A stretch of DNA of 64,000 bases from Acanthochromis polyacanthus (GCF_021347895.1 NC_067116.1:40071677-40135676); one strand, 5' to 3'. Positions 13,206 to 25,430 are shown, numbered from the stretch's first letter. Notes: a model not told the origin generated them from the sequence alone. Translations and numbers: made by a program.

Positions 13206-13908
13206 TAGAAACGTTGTTTGTCCGTAATTCCGCTAACTTGTCTGAACGTGGGCTGCAGTTCCCGTTATTTAAGCATCAATATGATGCATAAATGCAGATG
13301 GACTTCATATATTTCACTATGCAGACATTTTTATTGATGTCCAGTATATTTTATAGACATACACATATTTGATAGAAATATTGCAAATGGATTTCTGTTT
13401 CCTCATAATAATTGAGTTAATGCCATTAAATGTTCATCAGTGATTCATCTTAAGTGTGAAACTTTTACTTTACAGCTTTGTTTTTTTAAAAATGTTAGTC
13501 ATTTTAAGGTAAGACATTAAAGGATGGTTTTCTTAGATAAATTAATTTAAGGTTGAATTGCCTGAAATCATTCAGTCAAAGTTGTGTTTCTTTCAAATTG
13601 AAATATCTCGAATTAATTAATACAGCTCAGTCAGTTACATTCTAGATTATTAAGAATTCTTATTCAGTTTAACACTAGATGACGTATCAGTTCACTGAGT
13701 ATTTCAGAGCCTGTTTTTTATTTTCAAGTATCTGTATTTAAAGTTATATAATTAAAACATAATTGCAATGAAATAGCAGCAACATAAATGACCAAATATA
13801 CAAAGGAAGTGCAGCTGTTTTAATATAAAAAAATGATCTATCAGTTGGAACATGGTGAAAGTGCAGCTAAAGCTAAGTTAGCGAAACTACGGATAAGCAA
13901 CGTTTCCT
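13206..13908. repeat. Inverted repeat, ~34-bp arms, ~635-bp spacer
   Basis: The arm at 13206-13239 is complementary to 13875-13908. By eye about 28-30 of 34 positions match, with the shared core AAGTTAGCG...TACGGA...AACGTTTC. The interior is AT-rich and encodes nothing recognisable. It could be a degraded non-autonomous DNA transposon or a chance foldback of a repeated motif. Confidence 0.5.
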
Positions 13909-14832
13909 TTTACTTCCAGAAAAAAAGCCTCATATTTGCTATTTATTAAAAAAATCACTAAAAACAACACTTCCACCAAGTTTGTTTTAGTTTCTAGTAT
14001 TTATCGGTGGAGCAGCAGCACATTTTCCACAGTTTTACTGTCTGTTGTCTTGTTTTAATCAGTTTTCAGTTCAGTAATTCAGTCCTTCGGCTGATTGGAC
14101 CAACAGACACTGAAGGACTAATAAAATAATAAATGATAATTTACTGATTGGTGCCGGTTTTAATGAACTTTATGTTCAACTTCAGAATCAGATATGTGAG
14201 CAGTGAACCCCAGGAGTTGGTGGAGTTTATTTGTGTGTGTTGACCAGAGAAGAGAGTTAGCATCCAGTGAGTATTAGCTTTAATGTGAATTAGCGAGCTG
14301 GCTGACCAGGCCTAATTAGTAGCTAAATGTAGCATCAAGCTAATGATATTTGTGTTGTTTCCTGTCAGCAGCTGAAGTGTGTTGTGTTCCTGTAATGCGG
14401 TTCATTAAGTTCATAAAACTGTGGCTGGTTGACGTTCAGGAAACTTAAATGTGATTAAAACAGTAACGTTAATGTTCCAATTGTCAGTAATCAGCTTTAA
14501 TTTGACACTAAAACAGACTCTAATAGCTTTAAATGACATCAGTTTCATGAATTTGTTGAAAATTGTCTCATTTGTTGTTGTGATGCTGCTGCTGATTTAT
14601 TAAAACCAGATGATCCCTGTTGAAGTTTAGTTCTAGTATCAGAAATACAAGAAGGAAAAAGGAAGTTTAGTTCTGCTACTTCAAAGATTTCAAGAATAAA
14701 AAAACTAAATGATTCTTGCCTCCAACTTTATTTTACAATAATGAAATAATCACAGATAATAAAAATATAAATAGCAGAGAAAACCTGAGAGAATAATTTC
14801 CTGAAAAGTCTGTGAAGGAAAAGCAGCTTTTT

Positions 14833-15197
14833 ATCCATCCATCCATTCATTCTCTATACACCGCTTTATCCTCACTATAGGGTCATGGAGCCTATCCCAG
14901 CTGACTCAGGCGAAGGCAGGGGACACCCTGGACAGGTCGCCAGTCTGTCACAGGGCTACATATACAGACACACAATCACACTCACATTCACACCTACGGG
15001 CAATTTAGAGTAACCAATTAACCTCAGCGTATTTTTGGACTGTGGGAGGAAGCCGGAGTGCCCGGAGAAAACCCACACATGCACAGAGAGAACATGCAAA
15101 CTCCATGCAGAAAGATCCCAGGTCCACCCTGGGATTTGAACCAGGGATCTTCTTGCTGCAAGGCAAAAGTGCTAACCACTACTCCACTGTGCAGCCC
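14833..15197 (-). mobile_element. tRNA-derived SINE, near full length
   Basis: Read on the minus strand it starts GGGCTGCACAGTGGAGTAGTG, has a tRNA-like head with a B-box-like GGTTCAAATCC, then the widely dispersed fish body (TGTGGGTTTTCTCCGG, TCCTCCCACAGTCCAAA, TTGGTTACTCTAAATTGCC, AGCTGGGATAGGCTCCA), and ends in a short (ATGG)n tail. It is not a protein gene; the open frame across it is incidental. A truncated sister copy lies at 20676-20835. Confidence 0.8.
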
Positions 15198-15540
15198 AGC
15201 TTTTTATCCTGAAAGATCAAAATCAGTTCCAACATCTGCATCTCACAGCATCAAGTCAGCCAGAAAGAAAACTCCTTTAACTTGACATCTGTAAACAAAA
15301 CAAAAATGTATCAACAAAGTCTTCTGTTAGAGTTTGTGTTCTTCTAAGTTTAACTCCAAGATTTTAAATTCCTTTATTTACTGCAAATGAATATATACTC
15401 CAAATGTCTCACTAATAATCACTATCAGCCGTTAAAACCCACAAAACACCCCTCAATACTCGACCACATTTAGTGCAGTCCGGTTCCCCCTTCTATAAAT
15501 CTTCTTGGTATTTTCCACTTCCTGTTTGTCAAAGTGGCCT

Positions 15541-16024
15541 TCTACCTGGACAGGTTTTGTTGGAGCTCATGCAACAAACATTTTGGGTAACTGCACTTTA
15601 ATATGGATGGATGACACTGAATTAGAGTCTGTTTTAATGACACTGAGTTCAGATGTGTCGCTTTGTCATTAAATAGGAAATTATTTCTCAGAATTCACAG
15701 AGAAAAGTCTGAAATGTTTGCTAGGTTAGCGTCCCACATGTTCTGTGGCTCAGCTAAAGCTAACTCTCTCCAACTTCTGGATCTTTTGAGTCGCTTGTTG
15801 TTCAAACATCTTGCTAGAGGTGCTGAAGCTCAGAATGTCTGAGATATCTGAACTGTCCTCTTTTGTTTGAACTTTCCCTAAACTTAGGAGTTAATGACAG
15901 AGCAGCACATCCAGACTCAGCCTCATTTATGTAGAGATTAAACTTCAGCGTCGTTCATTGATGTTAAAGTGCAGTTTTTCAGATGTTTGTTGCTCATGCT
16001 CCCGACCAAACCAGTCCAGGTGGA
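15541..16024. repeat. Long imperfect inverted repeat (foldback), ~135-bp arms
   Basis: The left arm, about 15541-15675, is complementary to the right arm, about 15887-16024. Paired blocks include ACCTGGACAGG/ACCTGGACTGG, CAACAAACAT, ACTGCACTTTAA and CTGTCATTAA or its variant. The loop is about 210 bases. No coding frame is present. A MITE-like foldback element is the simplest reading. Confidence 0.65.
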
Positions 16025-16470
16025 AGATGATGTGAAGAGAAGCTCCAGAGGATGAACATCACACATTTACGTTGGAAATAAATGTCGTTTAATTCGACAT
16101 TGTCATGAAAGAGTTGGATTTCCCTTTAATGATGTTCAAATCTTTGCTGAGTGTTTAGTTGATGTTGGTTTCTAAATGTTTTCTGACGCTCTGCCCCAAA
16201 GATTAAAACCTTCTACGGCTCACAAGCTGCAACAGTTCACACATTATCAACTATCTTTCTGACTAAACTAAGATAAAAAGTGATTCCTGCATCATGAATG
16301 TAAATCTTTTTGGTTTTTATTACAGTAAACTGAATATATTTGAGTTTGACATTTCATAAACCAAAACAAGAAATGAATTACTGGAGAAAACAATCAACAG
16401 ATTAATGGACAAAGAAAATGTGTTTCCAAACATATATGGCTGAATTCCTCCAACATTACAAGATACATAC

Positions 16471-16536
16471 AATTTAAATTCAATTTTATTTATATAACAC
16501 CAATTACAGGTCAAATTGTCTCAAGATGCTTTATTT
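16471..16536 (+). repeat. Short interspersed relic of the TTTATTTATATARCACC type
   Basis: It carries the motif AATTCAATTTTATTTATATAACACCAA followed by TCAAGATGCTTTAT, in pieces shorter than the full unit. Similar tails occur at about 18785-18830 and 54098-54175. These resemble the very common fish repeat ending in a TTTATTTATATAGC box. The parent family was not determined. Confidence 0.5.
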
Positions 16537-17077
16537 TTATACATTTTTTTTGTCATATTTAAAATATAACAAAGTAAGAAATTTAAACCTCTTGACTTAT
16601 CCAATTTATTATTTGGTTTTTAAGAGACTAATGGACAATTAAAATAACTTTCTCCACTAAAACTAATAAACATGAGGTCAATAGAAGGATCAGTTTTAAA
16701 TCCTGCAGTCCCATGACGACAAGAATAAAGTTTCTCAACAAAAACTAAATCTGCTGGTGGATTCCATTAAAGTCCTAATAAATGACAAAGTGTGATACTG
16801 AAGGTTTGTGGCGCTAAAAATCTCAAAGTAAAGATATTAAGTTGAACATCTGGATGGAGGCTGATAAAAGTTGACCTCCCTTCATTTCTCTGGATTTTAG
16901 GGATGCTGGTTAAAGACCTGTTCTTCTAGTCATCTTCCTTCTAGTCACTGTTAAAAGTTACTCCATCCTCGCCGACTTCAACACCTCTTCATGAAAGCTT
17001 GTTCTGCCTCCGACCTGGTGGAAACTCCAGAAACTCAAGAAACCTGTCAAGACTCGAATTTTCGAAAAACTCGTCGG

Positions 17078-17162
17078 GCGGGGGAAGGTGTGGTGGGCGG
17101 TGGGGAGTAGAGGGGGGTAGAGGGGGGAGGCCTCCACCCACCTCTCCACCTACTCTCCGCCC
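17078..17162 (+). repeat. G-run tract followed by C-rich complement
   Basis: Runs of three to six G (17078-17130) are followed at once by a C-rich stretch that is partly complementary (17131-17162). This gives a potential quadruplex and a potential hairpin in the same place. A short CTCCACCC-type repeat follows to about 17200. Confidence 0.6.
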
Positions 17163-17261
17163 TGACTCCACCCAGACTCCGCCTTGGCTCCACCCATGTG
17201 GTCACTTTATCAGGAACAGAAACTATGATGTCAAAGGGACGACGAGTTTATTTCTTTTTAT

Positions 17262-17442
17262 CTGATCTGTAGCTCAGTGAGTTAAGGGTTTGTCTATGGA
17301 GCTGCAGGTTGCCAGTTCAAGACCAGACCCTTCTTAAATTTTTTTGAAAAACTTAGACAGAGAAAGAAAACTGCCAGTGGTGGGTCTTGAACTCACTACC
17401 TTCCACTTGGTAGTCTCACTTCTTACCCCCTGAGCTACTCAC
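17262..17442. repeat. Head-to-head pair of tRNA-like sequences
   Basis: On the plus strand an A-box-like TAGCTCAGTGAG (17270-17281) is followed by a B-box-like AGTTCAAGACC (17314-17324). On the minus strand the same order occurs with TAGCTCAGGGGG (17426-17437) and GAGTTCAAGACC (17383-17394). Neither folds into an obvious standard tRNA with a CCA-ready acceptor stem, so these look like tRNA-derived repeat heads, not tRNA genes. Confidence 0.6.
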
Positions 17443-17643
17443 TCAGATACTAATTCTTCTTTTTTTTGCGCATTTATCATCTATTTTTTGTCGTTTTTCA
17501 AGGTTTTTTTTTTAACTCAAGTCTCGTCTCGACCGTTTTTCTCAGGAGGTTGGACTTCAGCCTTTGTGCTGGAGGGTTGAACCCTCAGTTCCAAGACTTT
17601 CCAAAGCCTCCAGACCTCCTGAGTCCTCAGGACCTGAGCTTTC

Positions 17644-17830
17644 ACAGTCTGAGGGCTGAAATTTTCTAAGTCCCACAGTAGATCTCTGTTCGATTTAACT
17701 TTGAGACAGTCCAAGGACTGATATCTTCTAAGTTCCTGAGTAGTTCACTGTTAGTTTGAACCTTTAGACAGTCTGAGGACTGAAATCCTAAAAGTTTTTC
17801 TGTACTTATGTGTTAGTTTGAACTTTGTGG
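17644..17830 (+). repeat. 62-bp minisatellite, three units
   Basis: Units start at 17644, 17706 and 17768 with ACAGTCTGAGG or ACAGTCCAAGG, followed by GACTGA, a TCTAAGT block and GTTTGAAC. Spacing is 62 bases each time. The units have diverged from each other. Confidence 0.7.
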
Positions 17831-18179
17831 TTAACAGAAGCCTTAAAATAACAGAAGCCATAAAACTTGTGACCATGAGTCTTGATTTCACATTCAGATC
17901 ATCCATCTGAGTTCTTCTCAGACCTTCACCTGTGGGTTATTTAGAAATCCTGAACAAACTTTGATTCTCTTCGCTGAACAGTAAAGTTTGTGGAGATCAG
18001 AAGGTAACATTAGTTTGATCGATGCCTTCAACTACTAGCAGACTTTATCTGGAAAGGAGTTTTCTGAAATGAGTTCTTAGTAAATCTGTCCACAATCAAA
18101 CCAAGAACACAGAAAGAGGAAATGCTTGAAGAAACAACTTGATGTTTTCATTTCAGACTAGAAAACGCTTTAAGACCTT

Positions 18180-18700
18180 TATCTGTTTTTGCTCTTTTTG
18201 ATCATTTTATTGTCTCTTCTGTTTAATTTGATCTTCTAAAGCCTAACTGGTGTCTTTTCAAATGTTTTGTCTTTAGTTTTCTTCTTCTTAAATGTTTAGT
18301 TTTTTAAATGCTTCATTGTATTTTCTGTTTAATTCCTATTTATATTTTTTCTTTAAGATTTAATTTTCTAATTAAATGTTTTGTCTTTTTAAAGGTTTAA
18401 TCTCATTAAATGTTTTTAATATTTTTAAATGTTTAATATTCTTCTTTAATTGTATTTAAATGTTTATCTAAAATATTTCATCTTTAATGTAACAATTTTG
18501 TTGAATAAATGTCTAATTTCATAATTACATTTTGAATCATCTGTTTAATTATCTAATTAAATATTTTGTCTTTTTAATACAATTTAATTGCATTTAATGT
18601 TTAATTTTCTTTTTAAGTTTTATTGTATTAAATGTTTTTTCCTTTGACTTAACTGTTTTTTAAATGTAGTTTTCCTTTAATCTTTTTCTATCAAGATTTT
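18180..18700 (+). repeat. AT-rich quasi-repeat built on TTTAAATGTTT
   Basis: Many imperfect copies of TAAATGTTT followed by T-rich spacers, with irregular period. It is a low-complexity degenerate array with no coding potential. Confidence 0.6.
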
Positions 18701-18959
18701 AACCCCAACCTTAAAAATCAAACAAACCCTTAAATCACAATAAAAATACTTCTTTTGTCAATCATGAGTTCGTCAGTTATTCATTATCAAATCAACTTTA
18801 TTTGTTTAGCACCTTTCACACAGATGACAAAACTACACAAGCAAAGAAAAAATGCTGAAACTATGATTAAAACTCCAACATATTTAAAAAAAAAAAAAAA
18901 AGATTTAACAGTAATAAAATGTGTCCAGGGAGTTGAGGGAGTTTATTGAAGTCTTCTTG

Positions 18960-20670
18960 GGCTCACATGGCAAATCATTTAAAATAAAAACTTTATATTC
19001 AGTCTAAGGAAACTGCAGAACGACAGAAGAACCAACAATATCTCCTGTTTTCTCCTTTAATGAGTCGACTCTTCTGGTGCTTTCAGACCACAGAACTACA
19101 GACTCTTCACAACCTGCTCAAACTCTTGGTACAGGACCTCACCACACGGGTCAAGAAGGTTTCCTTCTCATTTCTACTCTGAAGCTCACCTTCTCCTGCT
19201 CAAACTGCTGACAAATGTTTGTGCTGCTCTAAAGTCTGGTCTCCAGAACTTCCTAGAAACTCTCAAAGTCTCTTCTGCTGCAGGTTGCTTTGTAGAACTG
19301 TTCCAGAAAACCTCACTAAACCACATGGAGGGGCCTCAAGATAGTCGTCCAAATGAAACCGTACAAAAAACAAACTAGCACAACACAAATGCTAAAGTCT
19401 CCTGCAGCCTACCAGAGAAGTTCTTTAAACAGAGAATCAGGACAGGAACTCTTACCTTCTGGACAACCAACATTGGTTCACAAACAAGAATACAGAATGT
19501 GTCTGACCAAAAACCTCTAAAGACTCACTACAGCCAAGATAAAGACACAACTCAGCTGCACTAAATCCACTAATCACTGCACAAATTAGCACCATGTGCT
19601 AACTGTGGCTAAAGAACCGCATTTACCAAGACAGCTATCCAGTACAAAGCCCTAGAACACACCAAGAAACACATTAAAGAGGATTTTACTGCTGGAAGCT
19701 GCAAGCCAACGCCTAAAGAACAAACTAAAGCAACGGAACCAAACCCAGTTCAGTGAAGAGAAGCAGAGGAAATGTTTGACTGCAGACATAAAGCAGGAAG
19801 ACACTGAGCTGCTCAGGTGTTCCTGATAACACCAAGCAGCCACCTGGACAGCCAATAGGAACACAGCTTACTGGAAGTCCAGAGGGCTGGCTTAGTGAAA
19901 TAAATTTAGTTTAAAGTTGAAGCAGAAAGTTAACAAAGAAAGTTGAAAATCACCTTCTGAAACCTGAAATCTCTGAGTTTTCACACAACGAACGCCTGAA
20001 CATGTCAAACTGGTTCCATAGTAGAACCTTCACTGTAAAAACGTCATAGTATGGTGTGTTGCTCAAATAACATTACGACCGGCCGTCGCCGAGGAGCAAC
20101 ACAAAAACAGGACAAACGCTGGTTTCAATGGGGTTAGGAGGCTGTTTATTTGAAAGTGTAAATTTACAACAGCACAACATGTGAGCAGAAAAATCACAAA
20201 GTCTGTCTTTAGTTCAGCTGAAAATAAGTAGATTAAGAATAATTAAAGCTCTCATGTAGAAGTCCAACTTATTTTGGATTTTAATCTTAGAGTTTGTAAA
20301 GCTGTTGAGTTTTTAGAGTCACATGGATTGTTTCGACATTCAATAACCAAGTCCTGAAATAAAATTACAGTTGTGGATTTCTGTCATTTCGTCTGGACTA
20401 AACAAATAACAGCAGCATAAATCTCAAACGTCATTATGAGGAGTCTGGATTGAGGTTTCTCACTTGATAATGATGAAAACATGAAATTTAGTGTCAGGAT
20501 AAATCCTGTAAGATTTAAAGGGTAAGGAGAGAAAATATTTTATCTAAGTAAGTTAGCTTCTCTCAAATTTTTGCTGTTTTCTTGTAAAATACTAGAAAAT
20601 TTTCACTTCTTTGTTCTCGTCAGCAGTTTTACGTGGATCAGTTTTTACAGTGACAGCATTAGAGCATATC
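18960..20670. other. Intergenic, nothing recognised
   Basis: No conserved frame or RNA gene was seen. A CACTGTAAAAA box at about 20031 and a CCCACAGTG box at about 21160 resemble short terminal motifs of fish MITEs, but the match is only about six bases and is not enough to call an element. Confidence 0.4.
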
Positions 20671-20675
20671 TCTGG

Positions 20676-20835
20676 TCTGTGGGAGGAAGCCGGAGTACCT
20701 AGAGAAAACCCACGCATGCACAGGGAGAACATGCAAACTTCATGCAGAAAGATCCCAAACCCAGGCTGGGATTTGAACTGGGGATCTTCTTGCTGCAAGG
20801 CGAAAGTGCTAACCACTACTCCACTGTGCAGCCCC
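20676..20835 (-). mobile_element. tRNA-derived SINE, truncated copy
   Basis: This is the same family and orientation as 14833-15197. The tRNA-like head and the first part of the body are kept, and the rest is missing beyond CTGTGGGAGGAAGCCGG. Over the shared part the two copies differ at only a few positions. Confidence 0.8.
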
Positions 20836-21179
20836 ATTTTAATAATAATTCACAATTTTTCAGTCATCACTGTTCATACTTTTGCTTTCGAATGATGTCA
20901 AATATCTGTAAAACGATCATATTTTTTGTTGATTTAAAGAATGAGTAAATTCAGTCAGATGTTGCAAAAGAGCAAATTATCATTATAGAAATACAAATGT
21001 TTGATGTGGATATTATTTACAGCTTAGGCCTGTTTTTTGTGTTTAACATGTGAACTAATACTTTTGTTCTGTGGTTTCACTAGCAACCACTAATACATCT
21101 GTAAAATAACAGTAAATTGTTCAAAAAGTTACAGTTAAAAACATACTTTTTTTTTCCCACAGTGTAGCTTTATATTGCA

Positions 21180-24100
21180 GCTATTTGTATATAATGCTGT
21201 ATTTTTATCCAAAAATCTTGCATTTTTCATTTTAAATAGCCGGTGTCTTCCTCTGTAGGCTGACTTCTCACTGCTCCTCTCAATCTGTACTCATCACAAA
21301 GCTCTTTTACAAGTCATGAACACCACTTGTAACTTTTGTACTGATTTCTAATCTAAATGCTGCATTATTTATCTTCAACACTCAGGAGTCTGCAGCTGCA
21401 CTGACAGACCGCCAAGATGGCAGTAATCAAAGAGCTCCAAGCAGACAGAGCGACAGTGAAAACAGCGAAACAGGTGGCTGCTCTGCGTGACGTGCTTCTT
21501 ACGTCAACGGCCAAGAAAGGCTTTTACTCCTGAGAAAGTGTGAAAGCTTGTTCGTCAGACGGAGCAAGCTGCTTCTGCTCAGCCATGCAGGCCACGTACT
21601 GACAAATGGAGACAAACGTACAAGCTCAACAAAAAGAAAACCAGCTCTCTGTACATGTAAGGAAGCAGATTTTCAATTAGATTTAACAGGAGCAGCTCTG
21701 TGTGTGTGAGCATTCCTCGACTACTTTCAAGTGAATATAACGGAAAGCCAAATTGAAACAGACATAAACAGTTAAGGCGACAACAGAGTGCAACAAACAC
21801 ACCATCAGTGAGGAGATAATGCACAGGAAAAAGGATGGTATAGCAAGAATGGTAATGAGAAACTCAGCAGGGCAAAAATACAGCACGACAGCACAGGATT
21901 TATTTATTTTTTTTTCTGTTTGCCTTACAGATACAGTGAAGGTGTGTGTAGGCCAATGAAGCAGCAGGTTGTAAGGTATGAAATAAATGAGATTGAAAGA
22001 AACTTTTGCCCTCTGGTAAATGTCACATCAGTGCATGTTACTGCTTATCCCAAAAACTTATAAACTGTTTGCGAGTGCTATTATAGATGTTGAACGTGCA
22101 GGCTTGTGTCACCATCAGGTCATGGAATTATGGAGGTTGATCAGCAGTATTTTTCTTCTTTTTTTCTTCCCTCATGGTGTGGTTGAACAAGGCCTTCTCA
22201 TATCTGATTTCACTATACACGTCCGAGCTGATGAACATGCAGTCAACGCTCATCATTCTACACTTTGTAAGTCGAGGAGATTCAAAGGCAGCTCTCTGAT
22301 TCACAGGCCTTGTTTTGACTCCTCTGTTGTCGAGCACATGCACGATCCTTTGATACACGTCGGCATGAAAGGCTTTTTTTCTGTGCTCAGGGCTGTGTGA
22401 AAGTGTGGAGGGGTTGGCGCTGGCGTTTGATGCAGTAGGTCAGGCTGCACTAACTTTGCCTTACGCAGAGGGGGGATGTACCGCCGCAGCTGCTTTTAAT
22501 CCGTAGGAGCATTTGAGTGAGACACCAGATTGTTTATGTAGTCCATTGAAAAAGAGCTGGCACGAGTGTGTGTGTGTGTTCAGGGAGGAGGAGGAGGGCG
22601 AATGCAGCTTACCATCCATCTGTCTCTGTTTCCCCACAACTCGACATGGTGGCAGACAGTGAGGGGAGGCTGGGACAGACCTGAGTCCTTGTACTGGTTT
22701 AATTAAAACACATCACTTGAACCGTCGTTGGCACAGACGCTAACAAGCTCATCCAACACGTAACTACAGATGAGGGAGGGAAAAAAAAAAGGAATGGAGA
22801 AAACACCAGGCAATTAAACACTCATTTACTCATCAGCCAATTATTCACCAGAGCCGTTCTTGGATCTTCCTGTTGCAGCCCTGCGAGGCCTTTTTACTAC
22901 AGACAGGCCTTTATTCACCGAGCGCCAGGACTGGAAAAAAATCAGGGACTGAAAGAGACACGCGTAAGCTCGATTCCTGCAGAAAATGCACTTCTGTTGC
23001 AATTTAATATCTATATTGAGGAAATACATTAAAAACACACAATTATTATCAACTTCTGATTATGTTTTATTAACTTATTCTTGGAAAAAAAGACAATATC
23101 TTTTAAAAACTAAACATTTGTCAGTATAATAAAGAATGGATAAGAATGTGTGATGCTGAACATGATGTGCCTCCTCAACAGAAATCCACAGTTACTTTAA
23201 AAAAAACAAAAGCTTTTCATGTCTTTGCTTGAAGCTCCTGTCAATACTCTTCGTTCATCACTTTTCCTCTGAACGTATCCAAACACACGACTTTGCTGCA
23301 TTGCTTAGTTGAACTCCTGCACAAACCATAAATTATAAACAGCCCGAAAAACACACAGTTTGGTTAATTTCTAGTATTGGTATTCTGCTCCTGCGTATCA
23401 GAAAGTAGACGTGATATGATAAAATAGAATTATTTAGCAAGCTGAGAAATGTACAATGAATTTGTATCCAAATGTGTGGTGGAAAAATATCAAGATAGAT
23501 AAATAACAAGTTGATAAGAGAATTTTCAATATTGCTTATGAAGATACAAAACAAACGCCAGGTACTCTGGGTAAAGCACTAAAAATTCTCGACTTTGGTT
23601 CATACATCGACACAAAAGCCTAAAACTCCTGACTTCTCTTCAAAAATAATCAAACAAACAGAACAGGAGTCTAACGATGCAACGCTCAGTGCCCAAAATT
23701 CAAAAACAGCAACTCAGTCTGGTAGAAACACTTGTTTTTCTTACGTTTTAGCTATAAATACATACATTTTGGTTATGGTTTCAAACTTTGGTGGCAAACT
23801 GAACACAACATTAACAGAAACATTTCAGACTGCGCTTGTAATTATCAGGATTCTGCCATGATGAGCTTGAAAATGATTTTCAGAAGTTAACCGACAATGA
23901 TTTGCACTGATATCACCATGTACCAATTTTCTTCAATTGCAATATTTTACAGGAAAAAAAAAGGTTTGTGAAGCAGAGTGGGCCAATTAGCTGTGTAAGT
24001 GACATTTCTTCAAATAATCAGCGCAAAAAAAAAAGATCAATTAGCCACAAGGGCAAAACAACACACTTCAGTTTTCAGCTGTTACACAAATCTAATTGCA

Positions 24101-25430
24101 GCTACAGCATCACTGTTACTGTGACACAGAATCAATAAGTTAAATACTTAAGAACTATGCTGGACCTGTATGCATAGACAAACAAATATAATAGACAGTT
24201 GTTAGAAAGACTGTAAACCAGAGAGGACAGACGTCTGAAGAGATGATCTAGTTACACAAAGCTCAGAGTTTTTTTGTGACACTACAGCACAGAACGGCAG
24301 TGGACGAAGCAGCGCCAACACTGCTCACCTGTTGAATTTCTAAAGTGTCTCAGAAGAGCTTCTTAGTGCTGCTAAAGCTGTAAAACAACTAATGAACTAT
24401 GTTACTGTTGTGATGATAATATTTCCGTGCTTATCTGAGTAATGGAGGGAATGCTTGTTATTATCAGAATGTGAAATTCACCAATCCTTAGAATTAGAAA
24501 GTTGACCGGTAATTCACTACCTACACTGACAAAAACATCCCTTTAGATGGAGTGCAAATAATGGTGTCAAAAAGATTTGAGGATACAAACACAGAAGAGG
24601 ATAGAAACAGGCTGGAGGGAAACGACCAAGGCCTGTTTAATTTTAGTGTTGCTTCTCTTGTTCCAGACACTGAGAGAAACGGTGTTGACAGCTGTGACCT
24701 GCTGGTGTGAGACAGACACTAGACTAAAACAAAACGGACAGGGCGAACAGACTCTCAGACATTCCACTAAATGAGAGACCTGGAGGTATTTTCCTTTTGA
24801 GCCTCTTGAACTTTTGTCCCCGTTAACACAGCTGATCCCAGTCCAGTGCTGGGATACAGATGTGTTGGGATGTCAGCAGCTCACCAAACTTTTGGTTTGT
24901 ACCTCAGTTTTAGTGACAGAATCTGGTTCTTTACTTAGTTAAAACTGAAAGATCTCACACCGGATCAAGTTGCTATCAGAAATCTTTGCTCAAAAGATGT
25001 GAGGCGATTTAGCTGACCACATAGAAAACAAAGAAGTGTGGAACACACTGACCCTGATGTCTAAAAGAGGGCTACCTGAGCAAAAAGTTCAGTACAATAA
25101 AAACAAAATTAAAGACTCAAAATACAAACTTATATCCATGGATGTATCATTTTTTTCCCAGGAATATATACGAATCACCACTTTCATCCATCCTTAAAAG
25201 GACATATATGAGGGAGGCAGAATATTAGAAACACCTTCCAATATAATGCAGTCCAACGCTACACCAACCACACAAACTAAAAAACTGACAAGACAGCACC
25301 TTAAATCAACACTTCTGGATTGCATTTGACTTTACAGGTGCAACTAATAGAAAGTGGTAATTCGATGTAAAGAGAATCTTTACAAACTTGTGTGCGATTT
25401 CAATAATTATCAGAAAATATTCCCCAACCC
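21180..25430. other. Intergenic, nothing certain
   Basis: AT-rich spacer between the convergent rgl1 and abhd17a. A somewhat GC-richer block at about 22400-22680 with a (TG)n run and GGAGGAGGAGG could be regulatory, but there is no direct evidence. No exon with a recognisable product was seen on either strand. Confidence 0.4.

Noticed and set aside
14833..15285. Open frame reading MPGENPHMHRENMQTPCRK
   Set aside because: It is the SINE body translated; the same peptide appears at the second SINE copy and has no coding meaning.
17262..17442. Possible genuine tRNA genes
   Set aside because: A- and B-box-like motifs are present, but I could not form a proper acceptor stem or anticodon arm; tRNA-derived repeats are more likely.
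20031..21168. Possible MITE bounded by CACTGTAAAAA and CCCACAGTG
   Set aside because: The terminal match is only about six bases and no target-site duplication was found.
21418..21534. Short frame MAVIKELQADRATVKTAKQV... ending in a stop after about 38 codons
   Set aside because: It has a plausible amphipathic composition, but nothing supports a transcript and similar short frames are expected by chance.
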